Notes under the pieces: model-generated
The model's input: only the letters and a program-made list of their open reading frames with translations
What the model was told of the DNA's origin: nothing
Database searches by the model: none
Translations under genes and position numbers: made by a program
Assembly (NCBI RefSeq): GCF_965363235.1
Contig: NC_134846.1
Coordinates: 31,630,218-31,694,217, forward strand
Source of the DNA: Mytilus galloprovincialis
Taxonomy: Eukaryota; Mollusca; Bivalvia; Mytilida; Mytilidae
DNA length: 64,000 nt
Reading direction: 5' to 3'
Shown here: one piece after another, positions 32,701-44,800 of the stretch
Position numbering within the stretch: the first letter of the stretch is position 1
How the letters are laid out: each line of letters begins with the position of its first letter

Positions 32701-35371
32701 CATACATGACCATTACTTTAATTTTCTTATCCCAATTTGCATGATTTGTTAACAACAAATACCAAACAAATAAATAAGAAATATTTCAGTGTAATTAATT
32801 ATGATGTAGGATATAAAAAAAAAATGAATAGATCATTAATTTAATACCCTTTTATTTTCAGATAGCAGTTCAGCCTTGTCTTTAATGAATAGGTTACAGA
32901 TAGATTATGAAATTGAAATGAGTAGAAAATTAATGCAAAAAGGTATATATATACATATATAGTTTTTACTAAGCATCCAAAAATACCATTGACAGTTCAT
33001 TACAAATGTACTTATTAAAATATCTGACTTTTCTCAACTGATTATGATCAATGTATGAGATGTATTCTCAGCAAAATAATATTTAAAAAAAACTTATATT
33101 CATGTACATGTTGATTTTCTTGTTGAGCAAAGAGATTTTTTATTCATTTAAAATTAAGATCTCAAAGAAAGATTTAGAGCTTAGATATACATTTAGGAAG
33201 ATGTCATTGTGGTATGAGTGCCAATGAGACAACATGGACAAATCTTCATCCAAATAACAATTTATTAAAGTAAACCATTTTAGGTCAATGTACGGTCTTC
33301 AACATGGAGCCTTGGCTCACACTGAATAACAAGCTATAAACATGATAAAGGGCCCCAAAATTACTAGTGTAAAACCAGTTAAACGGGAAACCAACAGTCT
33401 AATCTATATAACAAGAGGCTGTCACAACGACAGCAAACCGGATTTATTAATATTTATTTGTGTCCTGGCAATATCACAAGAACCATTACTGATGAATGGT
33501 GAAAGTGAAAATCGTCAATATCAAATTTGACCTCCATTTTATCATCAGTATCAACATATTAAAATTTGAAAAGCTTAGATTGAATGGTTCATGAGTAAAT
33601 GCAACAACGTGAATGAAAACGCCATTTTACAATCTTTCAAGAACCATAACGCCTGAACGGTAAAAGTCAAAATCGTCATTATTGAACTTGACCTCTATTT
33701 TGTCATCAGTAACAACATTTAAAAATTTCAAAAGCTTTGGTTGAATGGTTCATGAGAAAATGCACGGACACGACTGGAAACACCATTTTTCAATCTTTCA
33801 AGAACCATAACTCCTGAACGGTGAAAGTCAAAATCGTCATTATTTAACTTGACCTCTATTTTGTCATCAGTTACAACATATTAAAATTTGGGAAGCTTTG
33901 GTAGAACAGTTCATGCGTAAATGCACGGACACAACTGGAAACTCCATTTTTCAATCTTTCAAGAACCATAACTCCTGAACGGTAAAGGTCAAAATCGTCA
34001 TTATTGAACTTGACCTCCATTTTGTCATCAGTAACAACATATTAAAATTTGGGAAGCTTTGGTAGAACAGTTCATGCGTAAATGCACGGACACGACTGAA
34101 AACTCCATTTTTCAATCTTTCAAGAACCATAACTCCTGAACGGTAAAAGTCAAAATCGCCATTATTGAACTTGACCTTCATTTAGTTGTCAGTAACAACA
34201 TATTAAAATTTTAAAAGCTTTGGCTGAACGGTTCATGAGTTAATGCACGGACAACATTTGATTGCCGCCCGCCCGACTGCCCGGCCGCTCGCCGTACATC
34301 CCCAAATCAATAACCGATATTTTTGTCACAAAAATCCGATTAAAAAACAAGAAACATGCCTTGTTGTTGATGTTGTTGGGTGCTGTATACATGTATCATA
34401 TTAGTTTATTGTTTTGTAAATAATTAACTCTGTATGTTTCTCCTTGTTTTACATTTGTCTAGTGAGTGCCTCATATAGATTGCTATGTGGGGCCTAAATT
34501 AATATATTGTTAGTTTCCCCAATCTCGACCCTGCCAAGCCAGGTGAGGGTAGGTACATGTAGGTACTGAAATAATTTTATTTTTCCAAAAAGCTTGAACA
34601 TCATCAGAAATGAATAAAATAATATTTGACTTAGTTTTGACAATAAAATTTTATGAGAAACACCATTTTTGCAGGGTCAGTCGGGATTGGAGAGACAAAC
34701 AATATTTTATTTAAGAACTGGTACATTGTATAGGGTCAGCTACTTTGTTATGGTCTGTACATACATTTTGTACAGTGACTTATAGTAGTTGTTAACTTCT
34801 TCATCATTTTGTGATTAGTCTCTTGTAAGAAGCTGTCTCTAATTTTTGTGCTATTTTCACATTTCTTGATCAGTGTCAGAAAAATATTTCTCCTCACTAG
34901 TGAAATATCTGTTCTCCGCAAATGATTAGTCAAAATTTTTTGTTTTCTGCTGAATTTTTCTATTGTGACATCATGAAAAAAGGTGACCATGCCTGATGAC
35001 GTCGCATATAAAGAACACAAGTTTCTAAAAAATCTTTGAAAAAGAAGGAGAAAAATCATTATAGAAACAGATTTTAATTATTTAAAAAGTTGGCAAGCCT
35101 CTCGCTTTAAATAATAAAATTTAACTGTCTCGAGTGGAGAAATATCGTAATACACTTGTTTCAGTGTAAGAATCTATATTGACATCTTAACATTTTCTTA
35201 AGTTTAGACCAAGCAATGAAAAATATATTGTTAATCGGATATAAAAATCTGTATTTTTTTTCAGACGACATGCATGAGCAGAGACTGAAACAATTACGAC
35301 AGAAGCTGAAAAATCTAAGTGATGATGATTGGATGTACCCATCAGTGGAAAAATTGCTGGGACTGAGTTAA
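29724..35371 (+). CDS. ANAPC16: ANAPC16-like anaphase-promoting complex subunit, three exons
   Basis: Exons are 29724-29817, 32862-32942 and 35265-35371, all phase 1 joins with consensus AG/GT borders, giving 93 residues. The N-terminus (MASPSPDPTF) is low in structure. The middle and end form a helical stretch (SLMNRLQIDYEIEMSRKLM, HEQRLKQLRQKL) closing with DDDWMYPSVEKLLGLS. The tail matches the human APC16 ending DEWRFKPIEQLLGF in layout: an acidic run, a Trp, then E-x-LLG. Human APC16 has 110 residues and is a small structural subunit of the anaphase-promoting complex, the E3 ligase of mitosis. Identification rests on this short helix and is probable, not certain. Introns 1 and 2 hold MITEs and a pearl-like element. 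Confidence 0.65.
30609..30709. mobile_element. Foldback MITE with TGACGTCTGGCAAGGCTATTT-type arms
   Basis: The arms AATAATTATGACGTCTGG and CAGACGTTATTATTATTTGG are inverted around a short centre. The right end is GGACTA. It lies in intron 1 of the ANAPC16-like gene. Confidence 0.75.
30710..32072. other. ANAPC16-like intron 1, nothing further recognised
   Basis: AT-rich intronic sequence with a TA run near 31586-31601. A short inverted pair GAATAATTGCAATGAGT... ACTCATTGCAATCGA flanks about 31680-31742. No exon was recognised. Confidence 0.45.
32073..32194. mobile_element. Foldback MITE, best copy of the TAGTCCAAATAAT family
   Basis: The left end TAGTCCAAATAATTATAACG and the right end TCATTATTATTTGGACTA are inverted, with the arm continuing through GTCTGGCAAGGCTATTT. 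Flanking triplets are CTC and CTT, so a 3-bp duplication with one change is possible. Arms contain ACGTC/GACGT half-sites resembling CRE. Confidence 0.75.
33195..33410 (-). repeat. Diverged family B tail fragment
   Basis: Contains GAAGATGTCATTGTGGTATG, GCCAATGAGACAAC, GTACGGTCTTCAAC and GGGCCCCAAAATTAC, the modules of tail B in minus orientation. It lies in intron 2 of the ANAPC16-like gene. Confidence 0.6.
33411..34345 (+). mobile_element. Pearl/HINE-like repeat with 160-bp tandem core
   Basis: Begins with a hairpin GGCTGTCACAACGACAGC. Four to five tandem units of about 160 bp follow, each carrying CAATCTTTCAAGAACCATAA and TGAACGGT, with starts near 33630, 33790, 33950 and 34112. It then has a GC-rich stretch with CCGCCCGCCCGACTGCCC and an end near ACAAAAATCCGATTAAA. 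It is non-coding and lies in intron 2 of the ANAPC16-like gene. Confidence 0.65.
34346..35264. other. ANAPC16-like intron 2 remainder
   Basis: A minus-strand frame of 103 codons at 34748-35059 (DVTIEKFSRKQK, then TTTISHCTKCM) is open but matches no family I know. It has no splice context and is treated as unproven. Nothing else was recognised. Confidence 0.4.
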
Positions 35372-35803
35372 TCAGAAAAAGTTATTACCTTTAAAAAAAA
35401 ACAGAACAAGCACAAAATGGTCCAAGACCATTGAGCAGTCTACAAATGGAACTGATACGAAAGGTGTCCGATTGAGATCTATAATTACAGGATAACAGTG
35501 TACATGTAACTGCAGATTCCACACATTTATTTATATGATGGAGAACTTGTTGTAGAACATGTGAATTAACATGTGGATCTATGTTTTATCATAACAGATC
35601 TTAAAAAAACAGATTTACCTTAATATATTATTTTTATATATAAAAGTTTCCATCAATTTGTCTTGATATATTTATTACACATTTTCAGCGATTGGCTTAT
35701 GCATTGAGTGTTCCTTTAGTATATTTTGACTCTCTTTTTTATCTGACCTATTTGATGTATCAACTTTCACTTCAGTATGAAAATAATGAAGAATGCATTA
35801 GGT

Positions 35804-35936
35804 CAGTGGCAGATCCAGGGGGAGGGTTCCGGGTGTTGGAACCCCACCTTTATTTTTGGACGATCAATGCATTCAATGGGGACATATAGTTAGGACCCCC
35901 CCCCCCCCCCTTTTAAAATGGCTGGATCTGCCCCTG
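35804..35936. mobile_element. hAT-type MITE, CAGTGGCAGATCCAGG ends
   Basis: Left end CAGTGGCAGATCCAGG and right end GGATCTGCCCCTG are inverted. The 8-bp flanks CATTAGGT (35796-35803) and CATTAGAT (35937-35944) differ at one base, as for an hAT target duplication. The 133 bp contain a C tract and no coding region. Confidence 0.8.
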
Positions 35937-36017
35937 CATTAGATACATGTGTCACATCAGTTAATGAATGAAAGCTTACATCAACCATAACAAATAATTG
36001 GAGGTGGGGGATAAGTT

Positions 36018-38107
36018 TTTATACGACCGCAAAAATTGAAAATTTTTTGGTCGTATATTGGTATCCCGTTGGCGTCGTCGTCTGCGTCATTGTCGTCATC
36101 GTCCGAATACTTTTAGTTTTCGCACTCTAACTTTAGTAAAAGTGAATAGAAATCTATAAAATTTTAACACAAGGTTTATGACCACAAAAGGAAGGTTGGG
36201 ATTGATTTTGGGAGTTTTGGTCCCAACATTTTAGGAATTAGGGGCCAAAAAGGGCCCAAATAAGCATTTTCTTGGTTTTCGCACTATAACTTTTGTTTAA
36301 GTAAATAGAAATCTATGAAATTTTGACACAAGGTTTATGACCACAAAAGGAAGGTTGGGATTGATTTTGGGAGTTTTGGTTCCAATAGTTAAGGAATCAG
36401 GGCCCAAAAAAGGGCCCAAATAAGCATTATTCTTGGTTTTCGCACAATAACTTTAGTATAAGTAAATAGAAATCAATGAAATTTAAACACAATGTTTATG
36501 ACCACAAAAGGAAGGTTTGGATTGATTTTGGGAGGTGAGGTCCCAACAGTTTAGGAATTAGGGGCCAAAAAGGGGCCCAAATAAGCATTATTCTTGGTTT
36601 TCGCACCATAACTTTAGAATAAGTAAATAGAAATCTATGAAATTTAAACACAAGGTTTATGACCAGAAAAGGAAGGTTGGGTTTGATTTTGGGAGTTTTG
36701 GTCCCAACAATTTAGGAATAAGGGGCCAAAAGGGTCCAAAATTGAACTTTGTTTGATTTCATCAAAAATTGAATAATTTGGGTTCTTTGATATGCCGAAT
36801 CTAACTGTGTATGTAGATTCTTAATTTTTGGTCCCGTTTTCAAATTGGTCTACATTAAGGTCCAAAGGGTCCAAAATTAAACTTAGTTTGATTTTAACAA
36901 AAAATGAATCCTTGGGGTTCTTTGATATGCTGAATCTAAAAATGTACGTAGATTTTTTATTATTGGCCCAGTTTTCAAGTTGGTCCAAATCGGGGTCCAA
37001 AATTAAACTTTGTTTGATTTCATCAAAAATTTGAATAATTGGGGTTCTTTGATATGCCAAATCTAACTGTGTATGTAGATTCTTAATTTTTGGTCCCGTT
37101 TTCAAATTGGTCTACATTAAAGTCCAAAGGGTCCAAAATTAAACTAAGTTTGATTTTAACAAAACTTGAATTCTTTGGCTTTTTTGATATGCTGAATCTA
37201 TACATGTACTTTGGTTTTTGAATATGGGCCCAGTTTTCAATTTGGTTCAAATCAGGATCCAAAATTATTATATTAAGTATTGTGCAATAGCAAGAAATTT
37301 TCAATTGCACAGTATTCAGCAATAGCAAGAAATCTTCAATTGCACAGTATTCAGCAATAGCAAGAAATCTTCAATTGCACAGTATTGTCCAATAGCAAGA
37401 AATTTTCAATTGCACAGTATTGCACAATAGCAAGAAATCTTCAATTGCACAGTATTGTGCAATAGCAAATATTTTCAATTGCACAGTATCGTGCAATAGC
37501 AAGAAATATCTAATTGCACTATATTGTGCAATAGCAAAAAATTTTCAATTGGAGTTATCTTTCTTTGTCCAGAATAGTAGTTGAATCAACTTAAATCATT
37601 GTTTTATACAATATACAATGTATATTCACTTTTACTACCAACTGATAAATTAAAACAATCTTTACCATTCAGTGATAACAAGCACTTTATTTTACTATTT
37701 AATATTTTATGATGTATTTAAATGAGTAGTTATTGTTGCAAACTCCATAAGAAATTTGAATTGAGATCAGTTTTGGAAAAAGGGAAAGGGGGATGTGAAA
37801 AAAAATGGGGGCTGGGGGGTTAAATTTTTCTCATTTCAGATTTCATAAATAAAAAGAAAATTTCTTCAAACATTTTTTTGAGAGGATTAATATTCAACAG
37901 CATAGTGAATTGCTCAAAGGCAATAAAAATATTTTAAGTTCATTAGACCACATTCATTCTGTGTCAGAAACCTATGCTGTGTCAACTATTTAATCACAAT
38001 CCAAATTTAGAGCTGAATCCAGCTTGAATGTTGTGTCAATACTTGCCCCAACCGTTCAGGGTTCAACCTCTGCGGTCGTATAAAGCTGCGCCCTGCGGAG
38101 CATCTGG
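36018..38107 (+). mobile_element. Pearl/HINE-like element with ATACGACC start and CTGG end
   Basis: Starts TTTATACGACCGCAAAAATT, followed by the inverted GGTCGTAT. A core of about four tandem units of roughly 150 bp follows (each with GGTTTATGACCACAAAAGGA). A second unit type carries TTCTTTGATATGC. A minisatellite of about 38-bp units with TTCAATTGCACAGTATT lies at about 37275-37560. The 3' end is GGTCGTATAAAGCTGCGCCC, a small hairpin and CATCTGG, followed by TT. The layout and T-T target fit HINEs, the non-autonomous Helentrons. Confidence 0.65.
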
Positions 38108-38330
38108 TTTACAGTGCAATTAATCACTGGAACTATATAGTAATAAGTTTTCAGGCATAAATTGGTAATTTGAAATTTCCCCCCTCATGTTTTGAGACTG
38201 GTTCAAAAAGTTTTATATTGAAAATAAATAAGAAAAATGAAGATAAATTTCTTTCCATGTAAGAGGAATCCTTCTAGAAGGCAAACACCCTAACAAAATT
38301 ATTCACAAATATTAATAATAAACAAGAATG

Positions 38331-40040
38331 TGTCCATAGTACACGGATGCCCCAATCGTACTATCATTTTTAGCTCACCTGGCCTAAAAGGCCAAGTGAG
38401 CTTTTCTCATCACTTGTCGCCCGTCGTCTGTCGTCGTTAACTTTTACAAAAATCTTCTCCTCTGAAACTACTGGGTCAAATCAAACCAAACTTGGCCACA
38501 ATCATCATTGGGGTATTTAGTTTTAAAAATGTGTCCGGTGACCCGGTCAACCAACCAAGATGGCCTCCATGGCTAAAAATAGAACATAGGGGTAAAACGC
38601 AGTTTTTGGCTTATAACTCAAAAACCAAAGCATTTAGAGCAAATCTGACAGGGATAAAATTGTTTATCAGGTCAAGATCTATCTGCCCTGAAATTTTCAG
38701 ATGAATCGGACAACTCGTTGTTGGGTTGCTGCCCCTAAATTGACAATTTTAAGGAAATTTTACTGTTTTTGGTTATTATCTTGAATATTATTATAGATAG
38801 AGATAAACTGTAAACAGCAATAATGTTCAGCAAAGTAAGATTTACAAAAAGGTCAACATGATCGAAATGGTCAGTTGACCCCTTTAGGAGTTATTGCCCT
38901 TTATAGTCAATTTTTAACCATTTTTCGTAAATCTTAGTTATCTTTTACAAAAATCTTCTTCTCTGAAACTACTGGGCCAAATTAATCCAAACTTGGTCAA
39001 AATCATCATTGGGGTATCTAGTTTAAAAAATGTGTGGCGTGACCCTGCCAACCAAAATGGCCGCCATGGCTAAAAATAGAACATAGGGGTAGAATATAGA
39101 TTTTGGCTTATATCTCTGAAACCAAAGTATTTAGAGCAAATCTGACAGGGATAAATTGTTTATCAGGTCAAGATCTATCTGCCCTGAAATTTTCAGACAA
39201 AACAGACACCCTGTTGTTGGGTTGCTGCCCCAGAATTAGTAATTTTAAGGAAATTTTGCAGTTTTTGGTTATTATCTTGAATATTATAATAGATAGAGAT
39301 AAACTGTAAACAGCAATAATGTTCAGCAAAGTAAGATCTACAAATAAGTCAGCATGACCAAAATTGTCAAGTTTCCCCTTAAGGAGTTATTGCCGTTTAT
39401 AGTAATTTTTTAACAATTTTCATAAATTTTTGTAAATTTTTGTAAATTTGTAGAATATATTTTCCACTGTAATTACTGGGCCAAGTTCATTAATGATAGA
39501 GATAACCGTAGCAAGAAGAATGTCCAGTGAAGTAAGATAAACAAACACATCATGATCACCAAAACACAATTTTGTCATGAATTTATCTGTGTCCATTGTT
39601 ACATATGCACATAGACCAAGGTGAGCGACACAGGCTCTTGAGAGCCTCTAGTTTATGTTTAGTGGACCGTAAAATTGGGGGTCAAAACTCTAATTTGGCA
39701 TTCAAATAAGAAAGATCATATCATAGGGAACATGTGTTCTAAGTTTCAAGTTGATTGGACTTCAACCTCATCAAAAACTACCTCGACCAAAAACTTTAAC
39801 CTGAAAATTGCACTATCATTTTCTATTTTCAGTGGACCGTGAAATTGGGGTCAAAACTGTAATTTGGCATTAAAATTAGAAAGTTCATATCAGAGGGAAC
39901 ATGTGTACTAAGTTTTAAGTTGATTTGACTTCAACTTCATCAAAAACTACCTTGATTAAAAACTTTAACCTGAACTGGGACGAACGGACGTACAGACCAG
40001 AAAACATAATGCCCCTCTACTGTCGTAGGTGGGGCATAAA
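38331..40040 (+). repeat. GTCCATAGTACACGG-type repeat split by a nested element
   Basis: Same family as 2361-2640: opens AATGTGTCCATAGTACACGG, closes GGTGGGGCATAAA. After the nested element (38372-39651) the internal block with GGAACATGTGT occurs twice, about 185 bp apart, so this copy is internally duplicated. Confidence 0.7.
38372..39651 (+). mobile_element. HINE-like element with 5' and 3' hairpins nested in a T run
   Basis: The 5' end AGCTCACCTGGCC folds with GGCCAAGTGAGC. The 3' end has the hairpin AGGCTCTTGAGAGCCT followed by CTAG. It sits between CATTTTT and TTTATG of the host repeat, compatible with insertion between two T. The core is two units of about 500 bp (each with TTTTACAAAAATCTTCT and GCTAAAAATAGAACATAGG). 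Confidence 0.65.
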
Positions 40041-40194
40041 AATATAGTATATGAACACCCTTTTTTACCTGATTTTGTTGCACTTCTGACACTTACCATA
40101 TACAATAGTTGAAAGAAAGTATATGAAATATAGAAGAATAAGTTGAAGTTTCTATAAAATAAAGGATATTTTCTTCGATTTTAGTGTTGATTTT

Positions 40195-41400
40195 ATGGGT
40201 CACCTGGTCCGAAGGGCCAAGTGAGCTTTTCTCATCACTTTGCATCCGTCGTCCGTCATCGTCGTCGTCATCTGTTAACTTTTACAAAAATCTTCTCCTC
40301 TAAAACTACTGGGTCAAATTTGACCAAACCTGGCCACAATCATCATTGGGGTATCTAGTTTAAAAAATGTGTGGCGTGACCTGGACAACCAACCTAGATG
40401 GCCGCCATGGCTAAAAATAGAACATAGGGGTAAAATGTAGATTTTGACTTGTATCTCTGAAACCAAAGCATTTAGAGCAAATCTGACAGGGGTAAAATTG
40501 TTTATCAGGTCAAGATCTATCTGCCCTGAAATTTTCAGATGAATCGGAGAACCTGTTATTGGATTGCTGCCACTAAATTGGTAATTTTAAGAAAATTTTG
40601 CAGTTTTTGGTTATTATCTTGAATATTATTATAGATAGAGATAAACTGTAAACATCATAATGTTCAGCAAAGTAAGATCTACAAAAAAGTCAACATGACC
40701 AAAATGGTCAGTTGACCCCTTAAGGAGTAATTGCCCTTAGTAGTCATTTTTTACCAATTTTTTCGTATTTTTTTTTAAATCTTTTACAAAAATCTTCTCG
40801 TATGAAACTACTTGGTCAAATTATACCAAACTTAACCATCATTATTAGGATATCTAGTTTAAAAAATGTGTCCGATGACCCGGCCAACCAACCAAGATGG
40901 CGCAATGGCTAAAAATAGAACATAGGGGTAAAATGTAGATGTTGGCTTATAACTCTGAATCCAAAGCATTTAGAGCAAATCTGACAAGGGATTAAAGTGT
41001 TTATCAAGTCAAGATCTATCTGCCCTGAAATTTTCAGATGAATTGGACAACTGGTTGTTGGGTTGCTAACCCCCAATTGGTAATTTTTAAAGAAATTTTG
41101 TGTTTTTTGGTTATTATCTTGAATACTATTATAAATAGAGATAAACTGTAAACAGCAATAATGTTCAGCAAAGTAAGATCCAATAATAAGTCATTGTGAC
41201 CACAATGGTCAGTTGACCCCTAAAGGAGTTATTGCCCTTTATAGTAAATTTTTAACGTTTTTCATTAATTTGGTAAATTTTTGTAAATTTTTACATAACA
41301 TTTTCCTCTGTATCTAAAGGGCCAAGTCTATATAGATAGACAAATTGTAAGAAGCAAGAATGTTCAGTAAAGTAAGATCTACAAACACATCACCATCGAA
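40195..41400 (+). mobile_element. Second HINE-like element of the GGGCCAAGTGAGC family
   Basis: Starts GGTCACCTGGTCCGAAGGGC with the matching CCAAGTGAGC. It holds two core units about 510 bp apart, as at 38372-39651, and breaks off without a clear 3' hairpin near 41400. Confidence 0.6.
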
Positions 41401-41805
41401 AAAGTATATATATACTTTGGAAAGGGGGAGTGTTGCCTTCATGCCTTTTATATTCAAATACTTTCTTTTATATTTTTTTAAAATTTATATTGTAAAACAT
41501 GTATTGCTTGAGATCGCAAATTATAAATACACTGATATCAATGTTTTGTTTAGCTCTGTGTATATCTGTGAACACAAACATCTTATGTAAGGTTGTCTAC
41601 TCTTCAACGTTGTTCTCTTTTCAATGTCGTTTCCGAACTCACAAGTTCGTTTGTGAACAAACCAAGAAGGATAATCATGAACTATCTTATTTCTTCCTTC
41701 ATGTGTTGTTCATAGAAATTTCTGGATAAACTTCAGTCCCACATCATCATGAGTATCGTATAGGAGCACTTTATCTAACGTAGCATGTTTATAAAACATA
41801 TTTCG

Positions 41806-44800
41806 TTATTTGAGCCCAAGTTTCTTTAAAACTCGAAGAACACGTGCCTCCATTTCCGGTCTAATGCTGTTCATTTTCGAATCTTTATATTTTGGAAAAT
41901 TCAGACAGTCCTTCCAATATCCAACAGTAGGACACGTTCTATAATGGTGAACAACCATATCGTGACTTTTGAGATAGACTCTGAAATTACAAATATGAAA
42001 GCTCTTACATAACTGAAATATATTTTTTTTTTATATAAATAAGGCAGTTAGTCTTCTCGTAAATTGTTTTACATTGTCATTTCGGGGCTTTTTATAGCTG
42101 ACTATGCGGAATGGGCTTTGCTCATTGTGGAAGGCCGTACGGTGACCTATAGTTGTTATTTTTTGTCATTTTGGTCTCTTGTGGAGAGTTGTCTCATTGG
42201 CAAACATATCACATCTTCTTATATATATATATCAAATTAACGAGAAGTTATTGTTTAGTCTTTTGTTTTCCAAGTTGTGTGTTTGTAATTCTGTACTTCA
42301 TCTATTGGTCTTTTTTTTTCGCCATGGGGTTTTCATTTTTTTTTTCGAGTTTGAATGTCACTTCGGTATCATTCACTTTTGTTCGCTGTACATCTAAGAA
42401 ACAATTCGGGTGAAAGACATATGTTGTCTCACTAATCATGTTTGCTATTTAAAAGACTTCTATCTATCTTGATAGTTATCAAGATTATAGGCAAAACTTT
42501 CAGAAATTCGTAAAAGTAGCAATTACTTCATAATCTTGAAAAATTAATGGTAAATACTTAGCTCGATCTCAACATTCTAAACATATCTTTCTGTCGAATT
42601 ATCTCTATCTATAGTGGCTTTCAAGATAATAGACAAATATTGCATTTCCCCCTTATGTCTAATTTTATCCATATTGGTTGGCAGGTGGTATCTTCGGAGA
42701 TACTTCTTTTTTTTTTGTAAAAGTAAACGAACGACGACGGACAGAAGTAGTGAGAATAGCTCACCGGGTCAGATTCGAAAAAATGCTATGGCGTTTGGTT
42801 AGAAAAGTAAATAGTTGCAGGGAAAGCATCAGACTTGTTGGATTCAACTACCTGATGTATATAAAAGTATTCCATTTTTACCTAAAAAAACATATCCCAT
42901 CAATAAACCTACCATGCGTATCCCCATAATTAACCAACCTTGAGTATCCCTAGAATAAACCTACCATGTGTTTCCCCGAGAACAAACCTACTTTGTGCAT
43001 CCCAAGAACAAACCTACCATATGTACCCCTAAAATAAAACTACAATGTGTATTCCCAGAATAAACTTTCCATGTGCATTCCCAGAACAAACCTACCATGC
43101 GTATCTAGAATACACCTACGTTGTATCCCTAGAATACACCTACGTTGTATCCCTAGAATCAAACTACCATGTGTATCCCGAGAACCAACATACTTTGTGT
43201 ATCCCAAGAACAAGCCTACCATATGTACCCCAAAAATAAAACTACAAATTATGTGTATTCACAGAATGAACCTTCCATGTGCATCCCCAGAACTAACCTG
43301 TCATGTGTATCCCGAGAACAAACCTACTTTGTGTATCCCAAGAACAAACCTACTTTGTGTATCCTCATAAAAAAACCATCATGTGTATCCCAAGAATAAA
43401 CATACAATTTGTATTTCCAGAATAAACCTACCACGTGTATCCCCAGAATGAACATTAATTCCTTGTGTATCCCCAGAACAAACTTACCATGTGTATCCCT
43501 AGAATAAACCTACCATGTGTAGAATGTTGAATTTGATGTATGCCTTTTTGTGCTACTTTGTTACATTTGTTGTTTATGTAGTGATATTAAGATGATAACA
43601 CAATATTGACTGTTGTACCCCTATTTTTGACATTTTTACTCTTTGAGTATGTTTGTTTTGTTCATGCATCGTTGACAATGTAATGGAATTTGATGCGACT
43701 GTCATACAAGTGAGAGGTTTAGCTAGCTATAAAACCAGGTTCAATCCACCATTTTCTACATTAGAAAATGCCTGTACCAAGTCAGGAATATGACAGTTGT
43801 TATCCATTCGTTTGATGTGCTTGGACTTTTGATTTTGCCTTTTGATTTTTGATTTTCCTTTTTGAATTTTCCTCGGAGTTCAGTATTTTTGTGTTTTTAC
43901 TTTTTATCCCATGAACAAGCATACTTTGTGTATCCAAAGAACAAACCTACCTGTATCCTTAAAAAAATTACTTAGTGTATCCCCTGAAGAACCTATAACT
44001 AGAATTTCCAGAATAAACTTTCCATGAAAATTCCCAGAACAAACCTACAATGTGTATCCCCATAATAAACCAACCATGTGTTTCCTTAGAACAAACCTAC
44101 CAAATGTATCCCAAGAACAAACCTACTGTGTGTATCCCAAGAACAAACCTACTTTGTGTATCCTCATAAAAAACCATCATGTGTATCCCAAGAATAAACA
44201 CAATGTGTATCCCCAGAATAAACATTCCTTGTGTATTCCCAGAATAAACTTCCCATGTGCATTCCCAGAACAATCCTACCATGTGTATCCCTAGAATAAA
44301 ACTACAATGTGTTTCCCGAGAACAAACCTACTTTGTGTATCCCAAGAACAAACCTACCATGTGTATCCATAGAATAAAACTACCATGTGTATCTATAGAA
44401 TAAAACTACCATGTGTATCCCGAGAACAAACCTACTTTGTGTATCCTCAGAAAAAAACATCATGTGTATCCCAAGAATAAACATACAATGTGTATTTCCA
44501 GAATAAACCTACCATGTGTATCCCCAGAATGAACATTAATTACTTGTATGTCCCCAGTGTTAACCTACCATGTGGTTTTGTCTATAATAAACCTACCATG
44601 TGTATCCCATGAACAAGCATACTTTGAGTATCCAAAGAACAAACCTAGTATCTTGTGATTCATAAAAAAAAACCTACTAAGTGTATCCCCTGAAGAAACC
44701 TATAAGAAACCGCACATAAACGTACATTTGTACCTTCCGTATCCCCAGAATAAACATACCTTCTATATCCCAGCTTTTCTTCCAGGTTATGAGTAGTTAT

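Noticed and set aside
34748-35059. 103-codon minus-strand open frame as a gene
   Set aside because: No recognised domain and no splice signals; it lies inside an intron, and frames of this length can occur by chance.
43045-44294. Open frames reading repeats such as YPKNKPT, as if a secreted tandem-repeat protein
   Set aside because: They follow the minisatellite period, occur in several frames on both strands, have no start or splice context, and lie in an intron of the GT92 gene.
42890-44759. CRISPR-like regular array
   Set aside because: Units are contiguous and degenerate with no unique spacers; the genome is eukaryotic.
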